Shown piece after piece: positions 14,857 through 22,028 of a stretch of DNA of 38,234 nucleotides. How positions within the stretch are numbered: position 1 is the first letter of the stretch; the number at the start of each line of letters is the position of its first letter. The notes below the pieces were generated by a model. That model was not told the origin of the DNA and did not search any database. It saw only the letters and a list, made by a program, of their open reading frames with translations. Source of the stretch: JBIKLM01 sp044375105 (lineage in GTDB: Bacteria; Planctomycetota; UBA1135; GCA-002686595); the NCBI GenBank assembly GCA_044375105.1, contig JBILNK010000017.1:1-38234 (forward strand), in the 5' to 3' direction. The position numbers and the translations under genes were made by a program.

Positions 14857-16207
14857 CGCCCTCCTGTTGGCGCTGTGCCTCGCGGCCTGCCAGGCCGCGC
14901 CCGACGCGGGCCCCGATCGGGCCCGGGCGCGGGCCTTGATCGCCGAGCGCAGCGGCTTCACGGAGAGCCACGATCCCGAGCAGCCTCTGACTTCGCAGGA
15001 GCAGGCGGAGCTGGTCGCGGAAGCCGCGCTCGACGGGCTCGAGCTCTGCGAGGCCCAGCGCTTGGCCCTGCTCTTGAACCTGCGCCTGCAGGCCGGCTTC
15101 GCCGAGCTGGGCGTCGATCGGGCCGCCTTCGCCCAGGCCGGGCTGCTCGAGAACCCGAGCCTGGGGCTGGCCTTCCTGTGGCCCTCGGGCGGCGGCCAGA
15201 CGCGCTACGGATTCGACCTCCTGCAGAGCGTTTCGAGCCTGTGGGAGCTCGAGGCGCGCCAGGGCCAGGCCCAAGCGCTGCTCGACCAGCGCATCCTCGA
15301 GCTCTCGCGCTTCGCCGGCGAGCTGGTGGCCGAGACCAAGGCCGCATTCTTGGAGGCGCTGGCGGCCGAAGCGACGCTGGAGGCCGTGCGGCAGGACGCC
15401 GAAGCGGCAGAGCGGCTCGGCCAGCTGGCCCGGCGCCGGGCCGAGCTGGGGGAGATCGACCGGCTGGATGCGGGCCTGTCGCGCGCGGAGGCCCAGGCGG
15501 CGGCCCTGCAGGTCGAGCGCGCGGCCCTCGAGCTCGCTCTGGCCCGCCAGCGCCTGGCCGCGCAGCTGTCCCTGGGCGCGGGCCTCGGGGAGCTGCGCCT
15601 GATCGAGCCGCCGCCCGCGCCGCCGGAGGACCTGGATGGTTCCGGACGGCCCCTGGGGCTCGAATCCGTGCGGCGTTTGGACCTGGCGGCCCTCGAGGCC
15701 TCGATCGCTGCAGCCCGCGCCGACCTCGATCTCGAGCGCCAGCGCCGCCGGCGCCCGCAAACGCAGGCCGGCCTGAGCGGCGAACGCCCCGAGCGCGGCA
15801 GCGCCATGACTTTCCTGACGGGCCTGGCGGGCTCGATCCGCCTGCCGATCTTCGATCAGAACCTGGCCCAGGTGGCCCGCGCCGAGGCGCGCCTCGAGAG
15901 CCTCGAGAAGCAGCGCGCCGCCCTGGCGGTTGAGATCGAGCTCGAGCTGTCCGCGGCTCGGCAGCGCCGGGCGGCCGCCGAACAGGCCGTGCGGGAGATC
16001 GAGTCCGGCCTGCTGTCCAGCGCGAGCGAGAACCGGGCCCTGGCGGAGCGCCTGTTCGAACTGGGCGAGCGCGACCTCGGCGCGCGCCTCGAAGCGCAGC
16101 GCACCTGGCTCTGCGCGCGGCGCCTCTGGATCGAGGCGCGCCTCGAGCGGGGCCGTTCCGAGCTGGCCCTGGAGCGCGCCCTGGGCGCGAGCTTGGGGGC
16201 GCCTTGA
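14834..16207 (+). CDS. TolC-family outer-membrane efflux lipoprotein (CusC-like)
   Basis: 457 aa from the ATG at 14834, which overlaps the pump gene by 23 bp and gives a clean lipoprotein signal (lipobox LAAC, Cys19). The body is two copies of the outer-membrane efflux protein repeat: long Ala/Leu/Glu/Arg helices (about 60-250 and 270-455) broken by a short polar strand region near 95-110 (GLAFLWPSGGGQTRYGFDLLQ) and again near 320-340 (FLTGLAGSIRLPIFDQNLAQ, the typical 'LPiFD' entry to the second half). Three such chains form the trans-periplasmic channel of an RND system. It completes the operon that began at 9426; no terminator was recognised after the stop. Confidence 0.88.
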   Translation: MGSNRICSALLLALCLAACQAAPDAGPDRARARALIAERSGFTESHDPEQPLTSQEQAELVAEAALDGLELCEAQRLALLLNLRLQAGFAELGVDRAAFAQAGLLENPSLGLAFLWPSGGGQTRYGFDLLQSVSSLWELEARQGQAQALLDQRILELSRFAGELVAETKAAFLEALAAEATLEAVRQDAEAAERLGQLARRRAELGEIDRLDAGLSRAEAQAAALQVERAALELALARQRLAAQLSLGAGLGELRLIEPPPAPPEDLDGSGRPLGLESVRRLDLAALEASIAAARADLDLERQRRRRPQTQAGLSGERPERGSAMTFLTGLAGSIRLPIFDQNLAQVARAEARLESLEKQRAALAVEIELELSAARQRRAAAEQAVREIESGLLSSASENRALAERLFELGERDLGARLEAQRTWLCARRLWIEARLERGRSELALERALGASLGAP

Positions 16208-16992
16208 AGCCGCACCAGCGCAGCGCTTCGATCGGCAGGGGGCAACGGCGCAACGGCCCCGGTGCAGCCGCCCTCAGCCCCGCGCGGGCCGTCGAGGATG
16301 GCCACGGCGCCGGGAATCCGCGCGCGCAAAGCCCCATTGCTCTGTCGATCCCGCAGCCCCGCCCCGGGGCGCCGCTGCCGCGGCATCCGATCGGAGCCTC
16401 CCTGGAGCGCGGCGCCAACCGCGCCGCCCCCCCAGGCTGCGGCGGCGCGATCGACGACGGAGCTCCGGGGCCGCGGCGGGATCACGGCAGTCGTGGTCGC
16501 GGGCTGCCCTGGAGGCCGCGGGAGGCCGTCGTCCCCACGGGTTCCCGAAGCCCAGGCGCTGTCCGTCCGGCTCCGCGACGCTCGATGCGGCCGACCCGCG
16601 CTCCTGCGACCTCTCTGGCGGCGATCGACGCGGCGGTCGTTCGATCGGCAGGGAGGGAACAGATGTCCTGGCTGCCCCGTAGCGGACCCACGCGACCGGG
16701 GGCCCGGGAGCTGCAGCCGCCCGGTGCGATCGCTGCGCGGAGGGCGCGATCGCGGCCGGCGCTGCGGACTCTTGGCCTCGCCGGCCGAGCTCGGACCGGC
16801 GGCTCGGTCGGGCAGCTAGAAATCTGCACGAATCCAGGCACGGGCTCCGATTCCCTGGCCAAGCGTGCGAATTTTCCGGGAACCCTTGGCTTCCGTTTGG
16901 CTCTCGCCTGCGCTGCCGCGCGCCGGGTTCCAAGATGACCGGGCCGTCATGGGACCTTGGAGGTCCCGCCGGTGTAGTCAGACCCGTATTCG
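16208..16992. other. 785-bp region without a convincing gene, upstream of the polyketide synthase
   Basis: Open frames on both strands cover this stretch, but all translate to Arg/Pro/Ala/Gly-rich chains without domains, normal for non-coding DNA of this GC content. A 14-bp direct repeat TTCGATCGGCAGGG occurs at 16227-16240 and 16640-16653. The last 150 bp are less GC-rich and hold the palindrome listed at 16951-16967. It could hide a small RNA, a decayed gene or a long regulatory leader; I see no fold or motif that proves any of these. Confidence 0.45.
16951..16967 (+). promoter_or_regulatory. Palindrome before the type III polyketide synthase gene
   Basis: A perfect 7-bp inverted repeat GGGACCT-TGG-AGGTCCC whose right edge is 25 nt before the ATG at 16993. 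It could be an operator or a hairpin in the 5' leader. A TTG-containing -35-like TTGGAG overlaps it (16957-16962) but no good -10 box lies at the right distance. Confidence 0.45.
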
Positions 16993-18102
16993 ATGCCTTC
17001 CGACCCGATGATCCAAGCTCGCTCCCACCCCGCCTTCGTGGCCTCGGTCGCCAGCGCTTTCCCCGAGCACGCGGTGGACCAGCGCGGCACCCTGGAGGTG
17101 CTGCTGCGGCTGTTCCCCGCCGAGGATCCTGCGCGGGTCGAGTCCTTGGTGCGCCGCTCCGGCGTCGAGCGGCGCTACCTCGTCGAGCCGCCGGAAGCGG
17201 TGCTCGGGCGCAGCGACTTCAGCGCCCGCAACCGGCGCTACCACGGTGCGGCCCTCGAGCTCTCCGCCCGGGCCGCGGAGCTGGCCCTCGAGCGCGCCGG
17301 GATCGAGGCCTCCGAGGTCGACGCGATCGTGGACGTGTCCTGCACGGGCATCGCCATCCCGGCCCTGGACGTGGGCCTCGTGCCGCGCCTCGGCCTGCGC
17401 CACGACCTGCGCCGCTTTCCGATCACCGAGTCGGGCTGCGCCGCGGGCGCCCTGGCGCTCGGGCTGGCCGGCAGCCTGGCGCGCACCGGGCAGACCGTGC
17501 TGGTGACCGCCGTCGAGCTGTGCTCGCTGACGCTCTGCCCGGGCGACCAGTCGCGCACCAACCTGGTGGCCTCGGTGCTGTTCGGCGACGGGGCGGCGGC
17601 CGCCGTGGTGCGCCCGGAGGGGCCGGGGCCGCGCCTCCTGGCCTCGGGCTCCCGCCTGATCCCCGATTCCGCCGGCGTGATGGGGTTCGACGTCGGCACC
17701 CACGGGCTGCGCATCGTGCTCGAGCGCGAGCTGCCCGGCATCGTGGCGGAACGCTTGCCGCCGGCCGTGCTGGATTTCCTGCGCGCGAGCGGCGCCACGC
17801 GCGAGCAGCTCGGCCTGCACCTGGTGCACCCCGGCGGGCGCAAGATCCTGGAGGCCTACGAGCAGCGCTTCGGCCTCGACCCCGGGGCGCTGATCCACAG
17901 CCGGAGCGTGCTCAATCAGACCGGCAACCTGTCCTCGGCGTCGATCCTGGCGGTGCTCGAGCGCGCTTGGGCCGCGGGCGAGCGCCTCGACGACGGGCAG
18001 CTCGCGCTGCTGCTCGCGATCGGACCGGGCCTGTCCCTGGAGCTCTCGCTGCTCGATTGGAGCGAGGTCGAACCCTGGCCGTCGCCGCAGCCCGCGCGCT
18101 GA
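16993..18102 (+). CDS. Type III polyketide synthase (chalcone/alkylresorcinol synthase-like)
   Basis: 369 aa, normal for the family. The thiolase-fold catalytic triad is complete: Cys149 in TESGCAAGA, His279 in HLVHPGGRKI and Asn312 in QTGNLSSAS. The strand VSCTGIAIPALDVGLVPRLGL (116-136) and LFGDGAAAAVV (196-206) are also typical. These homodimers extend an acyl-CoA starter with malonyl-CoA units and cyclise the chain to pyrones, resorcinols or quinone precursors in the cytoplasm. The neighbouring ICMT-type methyltransferase and flavoprotein favour a long-chain phenolic lipid. The stop codon overlaps the ATG of the next gene (TGATG), so the two are translationally coupled. An in-frame ATG at 17008 is an alternative start. 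Confidence 0.9.
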   Translation: MPSDPMIQARSHPAFVASVASAFPEHAVDQRGTLEVLLRLFPAEDPARVESLVRRSGVERRYLVEPPEAVLGRSDFSARNRRYHGAALELSARAAELALERAGIEASEVDAIVDVSCTGIAIPALDVGLVPRLGLRHDLRRFPITESGCAAGALALGLAGSLARTGQTVLVTAVELCSLTLCPGDQSRTNLVASVLFGDGAAAAVVRPEGPGPRLLASGSRLIPDSAGVMGFDVGTHGLRIVLERELPGIVAERLPPAVLDFLRASGATREQLGLHLVHPGGRKILEAYEQRFGLDPGALIHSRSVLNQTGNLSSASILAVLERAWAAGERLDDGQLALLLAIGPGLSLELSLLDWSEVEPWPSPQPAR

Positions 18103-19997
18103 TGCTGGACCCCGGCTGGTTCTTCGCCCTGGCGGGCCTGCTGCTGGTCCAGCGCCTGCACGAGCTGGCCCTCTCGCGGCGCCACCTGCGCCTCCTGGGG
18201 CCGCCGGATTTCGGCCCCGCGCGCCCCGAGCCCCTGCTGCTGGCGTTCCATGGGCTGTTCTTCGTCGCGCCCCTGGCCGAGGTCCTGTGGCGCGGAGAAC
18301 GCCTGGGAACGCTTCCCTTCGCGCTCGGTTTGGCCGCGCTGCTGCTGGCCCAGGCCGTGCGCCAGCGCACCCAGGTCGCCCTGGGACGCTACTGGACCGT
18401 GCTGCCCGCGGCCTGGCGCGGCCAGCGCTTGGTGCGCTTTGGTCCCTACCGCTACGGGCGCCATCCCAACTACGCCGCCGTGGCCCTCGAAGTGCTGGCC
18501 TTTCCGGCCGCCGGCGGGGCCTGGTGGAGCCTGCTGCTCTTGAACCTGCTGCATCCCCTGGTGCTGATCCCGCGCATCGCCCAGGAAAACCGTGCCCTGG
18601 CGGCTCTGGCCGCCGACCCAAGTCCCATGCACACTCCGGCCCGCTCCGCCTCCCGAGCTTTGTCCCTGTGGGTCCTCGCCGTGGGCCTGCTGGCGCCCGT
18701 CGATGCTCGAACGGCGTCGCTGCAAGCGCCGCAGGCCACGCCGGATGCGTCGAATCCGTCGAAGTCGCCGATCCCCGCGCCGCCCCTGGCGCCCCAGCTG
18801 CGGCGCTACCGCCTGGACGCCGACGCCAGCCGGGTCGGCTTCGACGGGCGCTCGACGCTGCACGATTGGAGCGCTCGCACCAGCGCCCTGACGGGGACCC
18901 TGGTCAGCGGCTATCCCGAGCACAGCGCGATCAGCGGCGCGCAGGTGGTCGCCTTGGCGGCCAAGCTGGACAGCGAAAACGGGCTGCGCGACGACGAGAT
19001 GCGCTCCCGCCTGGACGTCAAGACCTATCCCGAGCTGCGCTTCCAGCTGACCGAGGCGCGCGCATTGCCGGGCAGCGCCGAGGTCCGCACCCTCGAATTG
19101 ACGGGGGATTTCCTGATCCACGGGGTTTCGCACGGGCGGCGCCTCGAGGCTCAGGTCAGCCCGCGCGGCGCCGGACTGGCGGTGTCCGGCCGCGTGGCGT
19201 TCCCGATGAGCGAGCATGGCATCACCCCGCCCGACCTGGTGTTGGTCACGGTCAGCGACCGCATCGAGGTCTGGTTCGACCTGCTCTGGCGGCCGGTCGA
19301 AGAGGGGCCGCTGCTGGCCGACGGCCAGCGCACCGCCTGGAGGAGCGAGCGCGAAGCGGCGGGTCAGGCGGCGCTGCTCGAGAGCGGCGAGGCGCGGCTG
19401 TTCTGGGCCGAGACGGGCGGATTGCTCGAGCTGGCCGACGAAGATCGCTGGATCGTGTCGGGGGCCGACGGAGCGCGCTCCCTGCGGCCGACGCGGCAGC
19501 TGCTCGAGGGGCCGCCGGTGGCCATCGAAGCGGAGCTTGAGGCCAGCCGGAGCAAGCTCGAGGAGGCGCGCCGCAAGCTGTCCGGGCTCAGCGAAGCGCA
19601 GCGCGCCCGCGCGGGCGCCAGCCTCGAAAAGACCATCGCTCGCCTGGAGGCTTCGCTCGCCCTGGCCCCCGCGGGGGAGCCGCGCCGCGAAGCGGGCCCC
19701 GAGCGGGACGCGCTGTTTTTCGGCGAGCGCTTGTGGTTCGAGGCCAAGGGGCGCGCCGCGGGCGCGGAGGGCCGCCGAGTGGGCCCGCTGCTGGCCGTGC
19801 TGCCGGGCCTGCCGGCCGCGGTGCGCGCGGAGCTGCGGGCGCTGGACGGGGTCCCGGCGGAGCTGGTGCTGGTGCAGCTCGAGGGCAGCTCGCGTCGCAC
19901 GCTGAGCCTGTCGTTCGGGCCCGTCGAGCCGGCGCTCCTGGGCGTCGGCGACCTGGCCCCCGAGTCCTGGTGCCAAGCGGCGCCTGCGCCGCGCTGA
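18102..19997 (+). CDS. ICMT-family methyltransferase fused to a periplasmic YceI-like lipid-binding domain
   Basis: One uninterrupted frame of 631 aa. Residues 1-172 form a small membrane methyltransferase of the isoprenylcysteine carboxyl methyltransferase type: hydrophobic helices at about 5-17, 46-62, 71-86 and 130-157, with GPYRYGRHPNY (114-124) and the closing RIAQENRAL (158-166). Such enzymes sit beside type III polyketide synthases and O-methylate the lipid. After a short linker, 186-200 is a hydrophobic segment like a signal or anchor, then a YceI domain (about 235-400; STLHDW at 251-256, GDFLIHGVSH near 328), a fold that binds polyisoprenoid lipids. The last ~230 residues contain a coiled coil (about 475-525) and an unknown tail. 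An ATG at 18627 (residue 176) could start a separate 456-aa exported YceI protein, but no stop codon ends the first part. Confidence 0.75.
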   Translation: MLDPGWFFALAGLLLVQRLHELALSRRHLRLLGPPDFGPARPEPLLLAFHGLFFVAPLAEVLWRGERLGTLPFALGLAALLLAQAVRQRTQVALGRYWTVLPAAWRGQRLVRFGPYRYGRHPNYAAVALEVLAFPAAGGAWWSLLLLNLLHPLVLIPRIAQENRALAALAADPSPMHTPARSASRALSLWVLAVGLLAPVDARTASLQAPQATPDASNPSKSPIPAPPLAPQLRRYRLDADASRVGFDGRSTLHDWSARTSALTGTLVSGYPEHSAISGAQVVALAAKLDSENGLRDDEMRSRLDVKTYPELRFQLTEARALPGSAEVRTLELTGDFLIHGVSHGRRLEAQVSPRGAGLAVSGRVAFPMSEHGITPPDLVLVTVSDRIEVWFDLLWRPVEEGPLLADGQRTAWRSEREAAGQAALLESGEARLFWAETGGLLELADEDRWIVSGADGARSLRPTRQLLEGPPVAIEAELEASRSKLEEARRKLSGLSEAQRARAGASLEKTIARLEASLALAPAGEPRREAGPERDALFFGERLWFEAKGRAAGAEGRRVGPLLAVLPGLPAAVRAELRALDGVPAELVLVQLEGSSRRTLSLSFGPVEPALLGVGDLAPESWCQAAPAPR

Positions 19998-20107
19998 TGT
20001 GGGCTCGCTCGCGGCTTTGCAGCGCAGCGCGCCGGCCCGAGCAGGGCTCCCGATTCCGCCGGGGGCACCCGAACTCCAAGCGCGCCAGGCGCTCCGGCGA
20101 TGGCTGC

Positions 20108-20137
20108 TAGAGTTGCCGCGCTCGACCCTCGGAGGTG
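20108..20137 (+). promoter_or_regulatory. -10-like box and Shine-Dalgarno site for the small lipoprotein
   Basis: TAGAGT (20108-20113) could serve as a -10 box; no -35 box is visible. GGAGGTG (20131-20137) lies 11 nt before the ATG at 20149 and decides that start over upstream in-frame starts. It is one of the few good Shine-Dalgarno sites in the window. Confidence 0.4.
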
Positions 20138-20148
20138 ACCTCGATCCC

Positions 20149-20640
20149 ATGCAACGCTCCACGCTTCAGCCGCCCAGTGCGCGGCGCTCCCGACTGCTCG
20201 CCGCGGGCGCTTTGCTGGCCCTGACGGCCAGCGCTTGCCAGACCCCGATCGCCAAGGAGCCGGCCTTGGACCCGCTGGCCCTGGGGCCGCTCGAGGACGT
20301 GCTCAGCGGGCCGGTCGACTGGTCGGCCATCTGCTCGCCGGGCGCCCTGCTGGCCCTGGGCGGCCCCGCGGATCTGGAGCGCCTGTTGGCCTGGCGCACG
20401 GCACGGGCCGCCGACTCCAGCGGCGCGCTGGTGCTGGTCGATGCCTCCGGGCTGGATGCGGCGGGAGCCGAAGCGCTGCAGGACACCCTCGTCCTGGCGG
20501 CGCTCGAGCCCGGCGGGCCCCTGCTGATCGATCGCAGCGGGCGCTGGGCCCGGCGCCTGTGCGGCCCCCAGGCGCCGCCCCTGCTGGTCGATTTCCTGCC
20601 GGACGGCCGCGTGGCCCTGCGGCGCCCCTTGGCGCCCTGA
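20149..20640 (+). CDS. Small lipoprotein within the polyketide-lipid locus
   Basis: 163 aa. The basic n-region, hydrophobic core and lipobox TASAC (LLAAGALLALTASAC, Cys at about 31) mark a lipoprotein. The rest alternates short strands and helices (ALVLVDASGLDAAGAEALQDTLVLAAL, GPLLIDRSGRWARRLCG, PLLVDFLPDGRVAL), faintly like a thioredoxin-type fold but with no CxxC; I do not recognise the family. Its position between the YceI fusion and the flavoprotein suggests a periplasmic part in handling the lipid. The start was chosen from the Shine-Dalgarno site. The leader ends TCGATCCC-ATG, shared with two other exported-protein genes here. Confidence 0.7.
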   Translation: MQRSTLQPPSARRSRLLAAGALLALTASACQTPIAKEPALDPLALGPLEDVLSGPVDWSAICSPGALLALGGPADLERLLAWRTARAADSSGALVLVDASGLDAAGAEALQDTLVLAALEPGGPLLIDRSGRWARRLCGPQAPPLLVDFLPDGRVALRRPLAP

Positions 20641-20792
20641 GGCCCGCAGCGGCGTACCGCGATCGACGCCGGTTGGCCTCGAGGGCCCCGATCCCTTCCG
20701 CACGACCGATTTTCGAGACCAGCGCGGGTTTGCCGATCCACGCCAGCGCCAGCGCCGCACACGAGCCCCCCCGCTTGCGACCCACCTCCGCC

Positions 20793-22028
20793 ATGCCTCC
20801 CGCCGAGAGCGCCGATTTCGACCTGGCCGTGATCGGCGCCGGGCCCGCCGGGCTGGCCGCGGCGCTGACCGCGCTCCAGGGCGGAGCGCGGGTGCTGCTG
20901 TGCGAGCCGCAGCAAGGGCGCCGGGACAAGCCCTGCGGCGAGGGTCTGATGCCCGAAGGCGCCGTGGCCCTCGAGACCCTCGGCTTGGCGGATCTGTGCG
21001 CCCGGGGCCAGCGCTTCGAGTCCGTGCGCTATCGCTTGCCGGGCGGCGGGGAGCTGCCCGTGCGCCTGCCGAGCGCCGGGCTGTCCGTGACGCGGCCGGA
21101 GCTGATCGCCGAGCTCGAAGCGGCCCTCGATCGCGAAGCCGCGCGGCGCCCGGGAGCCCTGACCCGGCTGGCGGCCCACGCGGCGGTGGAGCGCCTGGAG
21201 CAGGCCACGGGCGCGGCGCGCGCCGAGACGCACGCCGCGGCGCCGCCGCGTTTCGCCATCGCAGCCGGCGGACGCCGCCTGCGCGCCGCGGCCCTGGTGG
21301 CCGCCGATGGCCTCTCCGGCGCGGTGACCCGCGCGCTGTTCCCGCCCGCGAGCGGCGCGCCGCGGGCGGCCCGCGGCCAGCGCACGGGCCTGCGTGCGCG
21401 CTTCCGCGCGCGCGAGCCGCTCGGGTCGGTCGAGGTGCATCTGGGCCGCGGCGCGGAGCTCTACCTGACGCCCTTGCCGCGGGGCGAGATCAACGCCGCC
21501 GCGCTGCTGGACGGCGAGGACTTCGAGGAGCGCGGCGCCGCCGAGCTGTTCGCGCGCGTGCGCGCCCTGTATCCGGAGGCCGAGCGCTGCCTGGGCGAGC
21601 CCCTGACGCCGCCGGGCTTGCGACGGCTTGCGGCGCTGCCGCCGCCGCGCTTGGCGGGCGGCGGGGCCTTCGTGGCCGGCGATGCCTCCGGAGGCGTGGA
21701 TCCGGTGCTCGGCTGCGGGGTCACGGTCGCTCTGTGCAGCGGGCTCTCCGCGGGCCGCGCGGCCCTCGAGCTGCTGGCCGGCCAGCCGGAAGCCCGCGTT
21801 TCGCGCGCCCACATCCGACGCCTGCGGCGCGAGCTGCTCGCGCGCCGGCGGCTGGCGGGGCTGTTGTGCTGGCTCGGCCGCCATCCGCGGCCCCTCGCGG
21901 CCCTGGCGGCGGTCCTGACCCGCGCTCCGATCCTGACGCGCTTGGCCCTGGCCCTGGTGGCGGGGCCGAGCCCCCAGCAGAGCGACGGCGCCGGGCGGCC
22001 GGCCGGCGGCCGGCGGGCGCAGCCGTGA
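20793..22028 (+). CDS. FAD-dependent oxidoreductase (geranylgeranyl-reductase/monooxygenase type)
   Basis: 411 aa. The dinucleotide fold GAGPAG (15-20) with the acidic end of strand two (LLCEP), the motif PCGEGLMP (47-54) of the geranylgeranyl-reductase-like branch, and the second FAD motif GDASGGVDPVLGCGVTVAL (about 296-314) are all present. Aromatic-ring hydroxylases and prenyl reductases share this fold. In the Streptomyces srs locus a flavoprotein hydroxylates the resorcinol made by the type III synthase, and this gene holds the matching place. The ATG at 20793 opens directly at the flavin domain and follows a C7 tract (20766-20772). The stop overlaps the GTG of the exporter gene. Confidence 0.85.
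   Translation: MPPAESADFDLAVIGAGPAGLAAALTALQGGARVLLCEPQQGRRDKPCGEGLMPEGAVALETLGLADLCARGQRFESVRYRLPGGGELPVRLPSAGLSVTRPELIAELEAALDREAARRPGALTRLAAHAAVERLEQATGAARAETHAAAPPRFAIAAGGRRLRAAALVAADGLSGAVTRALFPPASGAPRAARGQRTGLRARFRAREPLGSVEVHLGRGAELYLTPLPRGEINAAALLDGEDFEERGAAELFARVRALYPEAERCLGEPLTPPGLRRLAALPPPRLAGGGAFVAGDASGGVDPVLGCGVTVALCSGLSAGRAALELLAGQPEARVSRAHIRRLRRELLARRRLAGLLCWLGRHPRPLAALAAVLTRAPILTRLALALVAGPSPQQSDGAGRPAGGRRAQP

Noticed and set aside
9595..14961. A very long open frame on the minus strand across the RND pump and adaptor genes
   Set aside because: It is the antisense shadow of the efflux genes; its translation is Arg/Gln/His/Gly-rich with no domains, while the plus strand gives clear RND motifs.
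16204..16938. A 244-codon open frame in the gap before the PKS gene
   Set aside because: Composition is Arg/Pro/Gly/Ala only, no motif, and it overlaps equally open frames on both strands, as expected from GC content.
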